This document shows positions 31,264 through 39,198 of a DNA stretch of 39,198 bases, piece by piece. The notes below the pieces were generated by a model. That model was not told where the DNA came from. It did not search any database and saw nothing but the letters and a program-made list of their open reading frames with translations. Position 1 is the first letter of the stretch. Each line of letters begins with the position of its first letter. The translations under genes and the position numbers were made by a program. This stretch comes from Kiritimatiellia bacterium (lineage in GTDB: Bacteria > Verrucomicrobiota > Kiritimatiellia > RFP12 > UBA1067), in NCBI GenBank assembly GCA_017450695.1, contig JAFSTA010000248.1, positions 1 through 39,198 of the forward strand. The letters run 5' to 3'.

Positions 31264-33435
31264 ATGAGCATTACGAGACAGAAAGCGATTGAGTCGGCCA
31301 TTGGATATCACGAGAGTGATACGGCGACTGTGAAGGAAAGCCATGTCGAGGAGTATTTCGGATGCAACGTGTTCGGCATCGACCGGATGCGCCAGCGTCT
31401 TCCGAAAACCGTTTTCCGCAAACTGCAGAAGACGATTGAGAACGGCGAACCCTTGGACGAGAGCGTGGCGGATGCAGTCGCGCAGGCGATGAGCCAGTGG
31501 GCGATGGAGCGTGGGGCAACCCACTACGCGCATGTTTTCTATCCCCTGACCGGATTAACCGCCGAGAAGCACGACTCGTTCTACGATCCCGATTATCACG
31601 GTCATCTGATTGCGAACTTCAGCGGCAAGGAATTGATCCAGGGCGAGCCGGACGCCAGCTCGTTCCCGAGCGGGGGCATTCGCGCCACCTTTGAAGCGCG
31701 CGGATACACGGCATGGGACGTGACGAGTCCCGCTTACCTGATCGAGGGGAAGAATGGGATGACGCTTTGCATTCCGACGGCGTTCTGTTCCTGGACGGGC
31801 GACGCGCTCGACATGAAGGTTCCCCTTCTCCGTTCCATGCAGGCGCTGAACAAACAGGCGCTGCGCGTTCTGAAATGTTTCGGCCACGAGGATCCCGGTT
31901 TGATCACGGCATCCGCCGGTCCGGAACAGGAATACTTCTTGATTGACCGTTCGTTCTATTACGCCCGCCCCGATCTGCTGAGCGCGGGGCGTACCCTCTT
32001 CGGCGCACACCCGCCCAAAGGGCAGGAGCTGGATGACCAGTATTTCGGCGCGATTCCCGAACGGGTTCTCGCGTTCATGCAGGAGGTCGATGTCGAACTC
32101 TACAAACTCGGCGTTCCCGTCAAGACGCGCCACAACGAAGTCGCGCCGGGACAGTATGAGATCGCGCCGGTTTTCGAGAGCGCGAACCTGGCGACCGATC
32201 ACCAGTACCTGATTATGCAGACGCTGCAGCGGATCGCCCCCAAGTACAACCTGGCCTGCCTGTTGCATGAAAAGCCCTTTGACGGAATCAACGGAAGCGG
32301 CAAGCATGTCAACTGGTCGCTCGGAAGCGGCAAGCTGGGCAATCTGCTGAAGCCCGGTGATACGCCGCAGGAGAATATGCAGTTCCTGGTCTTCTGCGCG
32401 GCGGTTATCCGTGCCGTCAACCTGCATCCGCAGATGTTGCGCGCCTCTGTCGCCCACGCTGGCAACGACCACCGTCTGGGCGCGAACGAGGCGCCGCCCG
32501 CGATCATCTCGATCTTCCTGGGCGCGGAGCTCACCAACGTCTTTGAGCAGATCGCATTCGGTTCAAAGGCCGCCTCCAAGAAAACCGACGTGCTGAATGT
32601 CGGTGTCGATACGCTGCCGAAACTGCCGAAGGACGCGACGGACCGGAACCGCACCAGCCCCTTCGCATTCACGGGGAACCGCTTCGAGTTCCGCGCGGTC
32701 GGCAGCAGCCAGTCGATCGCGAAGCCTTTGCTGATCCTCAACACGATCGTCGCGGAATCCCTGGACTACGTGGCGTCGGAACTGGAAAAGGCCCCGAAAG
32801 ACCCGAAGAAATTCAACACCGTCGTTCAGAAGCTTCTCCAGAAGATCATCCGCGAAAACGGCCGGATTATTTTCAACGGCGACAACTACACGAAAGAGTG
32901 GGTGTCCGAGGCTTCGAAGCGCGGGCTGTCGGTCGCATCCAGCACGCCCGAAGCGCTGAAGCAGATGGAGACGCCGGAGACCTTCGGAATCTTCGAGAAA
33001 TACGGGGTTCTCAGCGAACGCGAACTCGCCAGCCGCTTTGAGATCTACCGCGAGAAGTATGTGAAGGACTTGATGATCGAGGCAAGGCTCTGCATCTCGA
33101 TGGCGCGTACCATGATCTTCGCCGCCGGTGTGAAATACCAGCACCTTCTGGCGAAGACGGCTGCGGAACTCAACGCTCTCGGGAAGAACACCTGCACGAC
33201 CACGCTCGACGAGATCGACGAGATTCTCGCGAATCTGCAAAAGGCGATGCTCAATCTCGAAGAGGTCATCAAGATGCCGCCCAATCTCTCGCTCGAACAG
33301 CAGTGCGGGTACATCGTGGCAACGATTATCCCGGTGATGAACGAGCTGCGTACCTACGCGGATGCGCTGGAGCATGTCTGCGCGGACGAGCTGTGGCCGC
33401 TGCCGACCTATCAGGAGATGTTATTCATCCGGTAA
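31264..33435 (+). CDS. glnN: glutamine synthetase type III
   Basis: The protein has 723 residues from the ATG at 31264, which has AAAGG five bases upstream; a GTG two codons earlier is the alternative. It is a GSIII enzyme: far longer than GSI, starting with the GSIII-specific N-terminal domain. Catalytic-domain motifs include [16 protein letters not shown], the ATP-binding [18 protein letters not shown] and the [19 protein letters not shown] loop. It forms a cytoplasmic dodecamer and joins glutamate and ammonia using ATP. GSIII is common in Bacteroidetes, cyanobacteria and PVC bacteria. It is followed by a strong terminator and is a single-gene unit; ATTGTAA boxes upstream suggest nitrogen regulation. 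Confidence 0.96.
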   Translation: MSITRQKAIESAIGYHESDTATVKESHVEEYFGCNVFGIDRMRQRLPKTVFRKLQKTIENGEPLDESVADAVAQAMSQWAMERGATHYAHVFYPLTGLTAEKHDSFYDPDYHGHLIANFSGKELIQGEPDASSFPSGGIRATFEARGYTAWDVTSPAYLIEGKNGMTLCIPTAFCSWTGDALDMKVPLLRSMQALNKQALRVLKCFGHEDPGLITASAGPEQEYFLIDRSFYYARPDLLSAGRTLFGAHPPKGQELDDQYFGAIPERVLAFMQEVDVELYKLGVPVKTRHNEVAPGQYEIAPVFESANLATDHQYLIMQTLQRIAPKYNLACLLHEKPFDGINGSGKHVNWSLGSGKLGNLLKPGDTPQENMQFLVFCAAVIRAVNLHPQMLRASVAHAGNDHRLGANEAPPAIISIFLGAELTNVFEQIAFGSKAASKKTDVLNVGVDTLPKLPKDATDRNRTSPFAFTGNRFEFRAVGSSQSIAKPLLILNTIVAESLDYVASELEKAPKDPKKFNTVVQKLLQKIIRENGRIIFNGDNYTKEWVSEASKRGLSVASSTPEALKQMETPETFGIFEKYGVLSERELASRFEIYREKYVKDLMIEARLCISMARTMIFAAGVKYQHLLAKTAAELNALGKNTCTTTLDEIDEILANLQKAMLNLEEVIKMPPNLSLEQQCGYIVATIIPVMNELRTYADALEHVCADELWPLPTYQEMLFIR

Positions 33436-33474
33436 ACGGTCTTGCAGCCTCAAGTTTATAACTTCAATCCCCCA

Positions 33475-33525
33475 CCCCGGAGTTTCGCCTCAACTGACGT
33501 GAAACTCCGGGGATTTCTATTTCTG
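33475..33525 (+). terminator. Rho-independent terminator of glnN
   Basis: A perfect 12-bp stem, CCCCGGAGTTTC (33475-33486) with GAAACTCCGGGG (33501-33512), is followed by ATTTCTATTTCTGTTTG. It lies 40 bp after the glnN stop. Confidence 0.85.
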
Positions 33526-33724
33526 TTTGTTCGGCGAGTGAGGCCGTGTTCAGCCATGCGACTGTTATCTTTTGCTTGGAGACAACGGCAACAACGGAAA
33601 GACAACACGCTGGCGGTCGTTGCGCAACCGCGCGACGGTTCTGATCCGGCTCGCGGTTGCGAGCCGTCCCGATTCAAGGTTGTCCTCGATGTTGTTCCTG
33701 TTGTTTCCCAATCCGTTGCCCATC

Positions 33725-33783
33725 AGTTCACGGTTTGGTGGTTCAGCAATCGATTGCAGTCGATGGCCTTCGATGGCCATCGA
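33725..33783. repeat. dispersed repeat, copy D, with perfect CGAT hairpin
   Basis: AGTTCACGGTTTGGTGGTTCAGCAATCG precedes TCGATGGCC (33760-33768), loop TTCGAT and GGCCATCGA (33775-33783): nine perfect pairs. It lies just past the stop of the third metallophosphoesterase gene. Confidence 0.7.
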
Positions 33784-33810
33784 GCGTTCTCGCCTCCCGG
33801 CTGGCGCAAC

Positions 33811-34956
33811 TTACCGAAGGCGCCACGTGTCCAGGGGCGTGGTGGAATCGCCGCCGAAAAAGCGGGCGAGGACTCCGCGTTCGGAAACTTCCAGCCGGAA
33901 GAATCCGGCGGCTACGGAGCGAATATAACGCACCAGCGCGGGACGGTATTCCGCCAGATAGTTACGTCCGTCAACGGTGGTCTGGAGTCCCCCGTAGTTC
34001 GACGGAAGGGTCTGTGACGGAGAGATCGTGGCAAGCCCCTCCCGCGTCCAGACGCTGTTGGCGATAATCTGCGTGATACGCCCTTCGTCAGTCACAACCT
34101 CGGCCAGTTCGGTCGTGTGGATGTGGCCGGCGATGACGATTACGTCGTGCTGCAACAGCAAGGAACGCAGGGTGCGCCGGTTGGTATGTTCGCTGTGTCC
34201 GTAGAGAATCCAGTTGTAGCTGCCGCAGTCCGAGGGAATGACCGGTCCGTGCGTGACCAGGAACTTGTATCGTGCATCCGCATGGGCGGTGAGGGCGTTG
34301 CGAATCACAGAGAGACTGGGGGAAGTGAAGTCAACATGAATCCAAAGATCATGTCCCTGCCTATAGCTAAAATTCGTGGCAGAGACAGTCTGCCCTGTCT
34401 CTGCCGTCATCTGCCCATTCATCCAAGAACGGTATGCGGAAGCAACGTTATTGTTCGCGCCATTGCGGATGTCGTGGTTGCCCACGACCAGTCGCAACGG
34501 AAGTCCTCCCAACGCGGTCTTGATCTCGGAAAAGGCATCCGTCGCCATCTGCGCGTGAACGGACGCATTGTTGCAGTCACCCTGAATCAAATCGCCAACC
34601 TGAATCGCGAAGGCAGTATCGCCTCGCCTTGCGGATGCGGCGGCGGCAAGCAAACGCGGAATCCGGTTCGCCCACATCTCGCCGTTGCGCGTGAATTCGG
34701 CGCGTTGAATCGCCTCCAGCGACGCGCTCACGTCGCTTCCCGGATAGGCGGCGTGATAGACCGTTTCGGGCGCCTTGTCAAAGTGCGTGTCACCTAAAAC
34801 GAGGACGGAGTACTCCCCTTTCCGTCGCACAGCGGGAACGGGTATCGGCGCGGACGCGGAGCGCATCTGCAGATTCACCGAATCACTCGCGGAGAGCCGC
34901 AGGGGAAATGAGGCTCCCGCACAGAGGCCGGTCTTGATCCAATCGCGCCGAGTCAT
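33811..34956 (-). CDS. Tat-exported metallophosphoesterase 3
   Basis: The 381-residue protein starts at the ATG at 34956 with AAGGAG six bases upstream. It has a twin-arginine signal (MTRRDWIKTGLCAGAS) and a calcineurin-like core with all metal-ligand motifs: LGDTHF, VGDLIQGD, VGNHDIRN, VTHGP and AGHIHTTE. It is only distantly related to the two paralogues in 22.8-28.2 kb. Its last residues TTPLDTWRLR recall the LDT units of the tail module in weaker form. It begins nine bases after the stop of the beta-strand repeat gene, so the two are co-transcribed; it may act at the cell surface with that protein. Confidence 0.9.
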   Translation of the reverse strand: MTRRDWIKTGLCAGASFPLRLSASDSVNLQMRSASAPIPVPAVRRKGEYSVLVLGDTHFDKAPETVYHAAYPGSDVSASLEAIQRAEFTRNGEMWANRIPRLLAAAASARRGDTAFAIQVGDLIQGDCNNASVHAQMATDAFSEIKTALGGLPLRLVVGNHDIRNGANNNVASAYRSWMNGQMTAETGQTVSATNFSYRQGHDLWIHVDFTSPSLSVIRNALTAHADARYKFLVTHGPVIPSDCGSYNWILYGHSEHTNRRTLRSLLLQHDVIVIAGHIHTTELAEVVTDEGRITQIIANSVWTREGLATISPSQTLPSNYGGLQTTVDGRNYLAEYRPALVRYIRSVAAGFFRLEVSERGVLARFFGGDSTTPLDTWRLR

Positions 34957-34965
34957 TGCAGCTCC

Positions 34966-37900
34966 TTACCGCACCATGATCATCAAACCGAGACGGGTGA
35001 CGAAAATTGCACGTTCCGTCTTCTGCACAACCCATCCGGTCCCCGAAAGGTTGTTGTCATCCAGATTTCCCGTGATTGTCCCGTCGGTCACTTCCACGAG
35101 CTTCCAGACATTGGCCAGGTTCTGCAAGTCTGTGATGACAAGTGATGCCGACGAGAGGTCGAGATTTCCCTTGGCGAGAATCTTGTCACCCACCTCTGCC
35201 GCGATCGTTCCGGTGACCGTTCCGCCACAGGCGAGATTCAGTGTCCCCACGGTATTTTCCCCGCCGGGATAGAGTGTACCGGTGACGGCAAGCGTTCCGT
35301 TCGTCACCGTACCGGCGCCCGCGAGTGCCGCCTGTGAGAACGACTGCCCGTTGAGGTCGAGCGTGGATCCGGAGGCAAGTGTGATCAACGCGGGACGGAC
35401 CAGTTCCGCGTCCGGGCCATTCTGCGCGTTGGCCGCCAACTGGGCTTCGGTAAGTACCGCGTTCCAGACGCGCACCTCGTCGTAGGTTGCCGACGCATCC
35501 GAGTCTCCCGAAGAAAACGAGCGTCCAAGCCAGCAATGGGTTTGTACGAGATTCCCCAAATCCCACCCTTGGGCGGCAGTGAGTGACCCCTTGTTGATCG
35601 TGTTGCCAGCTGCGTCCTGCTGATAAACCGTAATCAGCCAACGGCCATTGGCCAACAGCTCAAAGGTCACGCCGAGATGATAAGCCACAGCCTTGGTGAA
35701 CGAGAGCCAATATTTGGTTCCGCCGCTCGTGCCACTGAGGGTGCCGAGCGAAATGCCGCCGTCAGCGGAATTACTGTTGTTTTTCGAGAAGTTCATGAAG
35801 ATACGGTTGCTGGTATCATTCCCGAAGTTCATGATACGCCCCCACGAGCGGTAGGTGTTGAGCGTGACCCACATCTCCAGTGTCACCGGCGTTCCGTTCG
35901 TCGGCAGGACACCGGGGCCGAGATCAATCGCACCCGTACCCTGCGCACCGCCCTTCAGCGTGCAGGTACTCTCTCCAACCGTCACGCCGGACGCCTTGTC
36001 GATGGTGGCGGTCTGACCTCCGACGGAATCTTCGAGGTTTCCGTTGAAGCTCCAGCGGTGGAGCAGTGGAAGTGTCGAGACTGGCTCTGCCGCCGCCAGC
36101 TTCAACGTCCCCGCCTGCACGTCCACCTGGTGGAACCCATTGAGGCTGCCGACGGAAAGGGTCCCCGCTCCCTTCTTCGTGAGCGGGGCGAAGGCGGGCG
36201 TGTCGATGTCGAAATCCGGCACGGAGATGTTGTAGTTTTGCGTGTCAAAGGTGACGCCGCCCGCGCCGATCGTCACGTTCGTGAGATTGGAGAAGTACAA
36301 CTGAGAGGCGGAAGGAGTGAGCGTGGCGACGAAAGTGCCGCCATCGACAGTCATGTCCATCGTCTCGTTGTTGCTATTGCGCTCTACCCATTTTGCCTTG
36401 ACGGTACCGCCGTCACGCAAGATGAACGATCCCTTTGCCTTCGAGCTGCCGACACCGAAGCGGAGCCGTCCCTGCCGCAGATCGAGTACGCCGGAGTCGC
36501 AAACGGTGACGATGCCCGTTCCTTCTTCGCCGATGATGAGTCCATAGTTCCCCGTGCTGGTAGCGGTTCCGCCGGAGAGTGTGTAGGTGCCGAATCCAGG
36601 GGCGTAACGTCCGACACATCCCCAGCCGCCGAAGTTGAGGTTTCCGCCCGTTTGCGTCATCGTGCCAATCCCATAAACGCCCACCTGAAAATTCGCATTG
36701 GCCGTGAACGTGCCGCCGGAGAGCGTCATCGTCCCGTTCCCGCGCTTTGTCTTGTCCTTGTCGTCGATATACGAGCCGCCGATCATCGTGTTTCCGGAAG
36801 AGTCCACCACCGAACCTCCCGACTGCACGAATTCGCCGGTCCCCAATCCCGCGACTGAGAAACCCTTGCAGGTGACTTTGCCGCCGGTCAGAATGCTCTT
36901 GCCGTATTCTCCGCTTACAGCCGCATGGTTGTATTCCCCGCTGATGCTGAGATTGGTCGCGACGCAAAGTGTCCCGCCGTACACCTTAACCATCTTCGCG
37001 GTGGACGCCACATTGCTGTGAACCAGCGTGCCACCCGCAATCCGCCATTCGGGCGACCCCGTGATACCGCCACCCAGCACCAACGTCCCGCTGTTGCGTT
37101 TGCCGAAATAACGGGAGGTGGAGCCGGTGATCGCGCCGGAAATCGTAGCGGTTCCCGCATTCACCGCCACGTCCAGATTGGTCGCCGTCATGTTCATCGG
37201 ATTGCGGAAGTCCAGCGAGGAATCCGCACCGGTATCGTTTAGCACAAAGTAATTACCGATCGGATCGCTCCCCACCATCAATGTCCTTGCGTCATTCCCC
37301 GCGTTGATCGTGAGCGGCGCGCCGATCGCGGAAAACCGCGTGTAGAATCCCGCGTCGGTCTCCCACTGCCCCGCGCCCGTACCCGGAATTTGCGTCATCG
37401 TTCCGGTCGGTGCCCAGGTGCCGCCACGAAACCGGAGGTGCGACGTAACGGGAATGCCGGTACCGTAATCCGCGCGCAAGGTGCCGCCGTACAGGAGCGT
37501 TTCCCCCGTCCAGTTGTTCGCCCCCGTGAGCGTGAGGGTCCCGTTTCCGATTTTTGCAAACCCGACACCGGGGTTCAGCGTAACAACGTCCGCGATTTCC
37601 GCAACCGTATCGACCAGGAAACCAAAGAACGAATCTGCGGGAAGCAGTGCCTGAATCGCCGTGATCTCTGCCGCCGTCCAGTTCGCGGGATTGATCGCGA
37701 GCGTCGTTCCGGAGGCAACCGTCAACTTGTTGCGCCAGTCAATCACCGACGGCGTGTCGAGCGCCAAGACACCTTCCTGAAGAACGGTCTGCCCCGCGTA
37801 GGTGCAATTGGCCGCAATGCGTAGAATGCCCGCGCCGGTCTTGGTGAGTCCTCCGGTCGAACCCGCGTCCGCCTCCAACGGCTGGGCGACCGAGCAGTCG

Positions 37901-38865
37901 CGCCCGGCGGGAATTTGGATTTCCATGCCGCCGTTGCCGATGAGGACGTGCGTGCAGTTGGTCAGGTACCCGGAGATAAATCCGCCGATAAACTCGACCT
38001 GCGACTGGGATCCGTGCGCGGTCAGTTTACCCCCGTCGAAGAGGTAAACGGCGGACTTTCCAAGCTGGGCGTTTGTGATACGCTGTCCGATGCGCCGCGC
38101 ACGCAACTCGCCGCCGTCGCGCACAGTCACCGTACCGGTACCAAGGCGGAACTGCCCCTCCGTGGAGAAGACCGTTCCCGCGTTCTCAATCACCATCGTT
38201 CCAGCAATACCGGCGGTGTTGTCCGCCATAATCACGCCCGAATCAAACCCCGTGTGCAGAACCTGCGCACCATTCGACAGCAACCACTCGCCGCTCGCAC
38301 CGCTACCGAACGGGATACATAAATAGCCGGATGAAGTGACCGTGCCGCCCGTCTGGATCAAACGCCCGACGGAATTGTTTGCATGTCCGATATGCAAGGC
38401 ACGTCCACCGAGTTCGAGAGTCCCGGAAGCGATTGTCCAGACACCGGTTGAATCTGCCCCGCTGGAGACTTCAACCGTATCACCCGTCACCTTCAACGTA
38501 CCGTACTGAATCAACGTACCGGTGGAGCCGGCAGCCAGTCCCAGGTGGAGTTGCTTCGACGAAAGTTGGGCATCCGCCTCCAGCGTAAGCGATGCCCCCG
38601 CCCCTGCGACATTGCCAATCCGCACGTAATCGGTGGTATTCGTCTTACCGCTGGAAATCGTAACCGCGCCCGATCCGATCAATGCGCCAGCGCCCGATGC
38701 CGGCACGGCTTCGGTACTCCAATTGCCCGGCACATTCCAGTCACCCTCCCCACCGTTCCAGATCGTCTCGACCGTCTCGGCAGAACAGGCCACGGCGACA
38801 CAACAAAATCCCACCGCGACTCGTAGTCTGGCGAACGCACACTCTGTCCTCAACGAAAACTCCAT
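34966..38865 (-). CDS. giant beta-strand repeat protein with LamG-like domain
   Basis: The 1299-residue protein has a signal peptide (about 1-29, ending VACSAE). A long repetitive beta-helix-like region (to about 930) contains autotransporter-associated beta-strand repeats (KTGAGILRIAANCTYAGQT, LTGANNWTGETLLYGG, KKGAGTLSVGS), plus many SGG-T units (LSGGTFTANANFQVG). A LamG/concanavalin-like domain occupies about 940-1150 (HRWSFNGNLEDS, TYDEVRVWNAVLTEAQ), followed by a last beta-repeat stretch. No C-terminal beta-barrel is visible, so it is not a classical self-exporting autotransporter. It ends VTRLGLMIMVR, similar to the ends of metallophosphoesterase 2 and the tail-only protein. It probably is a surface adhesin or glycan-binding protein. 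CGGAGAG precedes the ATG. Confidence 0.92.
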   Translation of the reverse strand: MEFSLRTECAFARLRVAVGFCCVAVACSAETVETIWNGGEGDWNVPGNWSTEAVPASGAGALIGSGAVTISSGKTNTTDYVRIGNVAGAGASLTLEADAQLSSKQLHLGLAAGSTGTLIQYGTLKVTGDTVEVSSGADSTGVWTIASGTLELGGRALHIGHANNSVGRLIQTGGTVTSSGYLCIPFGSGASGEWLLSNGAQVLHTGFDSGVIMADNTAGIAGTMVIENAGTVFSTEGQFRLGTGTVTVRDGGELRARRIGQRITNAQLGKSAVYLFDGGKLTAHGSQSQVEFIGGFISGYLTNCTHVLIGNGGMEIQIPAGRDCSVAQPLEADAGSTGGLTKTGAGILRIAANCTYAGQTVLQEGVLALDTPSVIDWRNKLTVASGTTLAINPANWTAAEITAIQALLPADSFFGFLVDTVAEIADVVTLNPGVGFAKIGNGTLTLTGANNWTGETLLYGGTLRADYGTGIPVTSHLRFRGGTWAPTGTMTQIPGTGAGQWETDAGFYTRFSAIGAPLTINAGNDARTLMVGSDPIGNYFVLNDTGADSSLDFRNPMNMTATNLDVAVNAGTATISGAITGSTSRYFGKRNSGTLVLGGGITGSPEWRIAGGTLVHSNVASTAKMVKVYGGTLCVATNLSISGEYNHAAVSGEYGKSILTGGKVTCKGFSVAGLGTGEFVQSGGSVVDSSGNTMIGGSYIDDKDKTKRGNGTMTLSGGTFTANANFQVGVYGIGTMTQTGGNLNFGGWGCVGRYAPGFGTYTLSGGTATSTGNYGLIIGEEGTGIVTVCDSGVLDLRQGRLRFGVGSSKAKGSFILRDGGTVKAKWVERNSNNETMDMTVDGGTFVATLTPSASQLYFSNLTNVTIGAGGVTFDTQNYNISVPDFDIDTPAFAPLTKKGAGTLSVGSLNGFHQVDVQAGTLKLAAAEPVSTLPLLHRWSFNGNLEDSVGGQTATIDKASGVTVGESTCTLKGGAQGTGAIDLGPGVLPTNGTPVTLEMWVTLNTYRSWGRIMNFGNDTSNRIFMNFSKNNSNSADGGISLGTLSGTSGGTKYWLSFTKAVAYHLGVTFELLANGRWLITVYQQDAAGNTINKGSLTAAQGWDLGNLVQTHCWLGRSFSSGDSDASATYDEVRVWNAVLTEAQLAANAQNGPDAELVRPALITLASGSTLDLNGQSFSQAALAGAGTVTNGTLAVTGTLYPGGENTVGTLNLACGGTVTGTIAAEVGDKILAKGNLDLSSASLVITDLQNLANVWKLVEVTDGTITGNLDDNNLSGTGWVVQKTERAIFVTRLGLMIMVR

Positions 38866-39198
38866 AACACTCTCCGATACAAACGGGGAAAGGATCCCTC
38901 CCGGAATTCATCCTCAAGAATAGAACTTTCCCAATTTTAGTGGGGCTATATGCCGCGCACACCGCCCCCGACACACCGGATACGGTCCGTGAAAACCCGT
39001 CACGGAACCGTCAGGCGTACCGCTTCCCGCTCCTTACGAAAACTCTCCCACCTTAGCACGGACATATCCACAAAGTCAAGCGAAAAACGGAATTTTTCCG
39101 GGGGGTAAATCATTGATTTCCAATAAATTACAAATATACCAAAGAGATGCCGGGCATCCAGTCCGTGAACCTCCCTCCCACCCGCGCAGGGGGCGGGG
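38866..39198. other. upstream region of the beta-strand repeat gene, to window end
   Basis: No gene is supported in these 333 bp. I see no convincing sigma70 promoter for the large minus-strand gene; TATTCT near 38921 lacks a -35 partner. The last 30 bp are C/G-rich. Confidence 0.5.

Larger units (their letters stand above)
33436..33810. other. 375-bp intergenic region: terminator and repeats
   Basis: No gene. After the glnN terminator come GGCAACAACGGAAAGACAAC-type words (33582-33606), echoed in reverse at 33680-33720, and the dispersed repeat copy D (33725-33783). Confidence 0.65.

Noticed and set aside
35677-36858. 393-codon plus-strand open frame opposite the beta-strand repeat gene
   Set aside because: Shadow of a repetitive coding sequence; no ribosome-binding site or domain.
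34966-38865. Classical type Va autotransporter
   Set aside because: Beta-strand repeats are present, but there is no C-terminal 12-strand barrel domain; the C-terminus has a LamG-like domain and a short repeat stretch.

Overview
The window looks like a chromosomal segment of a Gram-negative bacterium of the PVC group. The best guess is a Kiritimatiellota/Verrucomicrobiota relative; this is inferred from gene content, not from a marker gene. The indications are a very long autotransporter-associated beta-strand repeat protein, secreted SUMF1-fold proteins, several Tat-exported metallophosphoesterases, a type III glutamine synthetase, a MurE with the meso-diaminopimelate motif, and extragenic DNA rich in palindromic repeats. 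Base composition looks moderately high in G+C, except for an AT-richer island near 14.1-15.3 kb and the glnN upstream region. Vegetative promoters resemble the sigma70 consensus: TTGACT-17-TATAAT before tRNA-Pro and TTGCGC-17-TATAAT before tRNA-Leu.

Layout. 1-4.6 kb: a 136-bp repeat, a secreted EEP-family phosphoesterase/nuclease, tRNA-Pro(CGG), then a minus-strand operon (secreted protein of unknown function, S41 lipoprotein protease, secreted alpha/beta hydrolase) and tRNA-Leu(GAG). 4.8-10.9 kb: a tight five-gene plus-strand operon (large EF-hand/membrane protein, hexose-6-phosphate mutarotase, TrmJ-like RNA methyltransferase, phosphomanno/phosphoglucomutase, ABC ATPase). 11.4-13.6 kb: an Orn/Lys/Arg decarboxylase. 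13.6-15.8 kb: repeat-rich accessory DNA with three small membrane proteins. 15.8-18.3 kb: a DUF362/ferredoxin protein and a secreted SGNH hydrolase, both minus strand. 18.8-22.7 kb: an overlapping plus-strand operon starting at an apparently leaderless mRNA (membrane-anchored unknown, murE, lpd, gcvH).

22.8-30.0 kb is the most unusual part. It holds duplicated genes for secreted metallophosphoesterases (two close paralogues) and SUMF1-fold proteins (two close paralogues), plus a 99-residue protein consisting of little more than a signal sequence and a repeated LDT(R/K) tail. A decayed trkA/trkH remnant and a six-copy array of 94-bp imperfect palindromes separate the two metallophosphoesterase genes. 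30.1-33.4 kb: a divergent fabG-like SDR and glnN, with ATTGTAA boxes upstream of glnN. 33.8-38.9 kb: a two-gene minus-strand operon of a 1299-residue beta-strand repeat/LamG-like protein and a third Tat-type metallophosphoesterase.

Themes. Surface and periplasmic proteins dominate the minus-strand blocks. Several of them share a short C-terminal tail (an arginine-ending segment after a G, in two cases preceded by LDT(R/K) repeats) that may be an undescribed sorting or anchoring signal. Noncoding DNA carries at least five unrelated palindrome families, including a dispersed hairpin with conserved 9-6-9 geometry. No CRISPR array, phage module, intact transposase or restriction system was seen.
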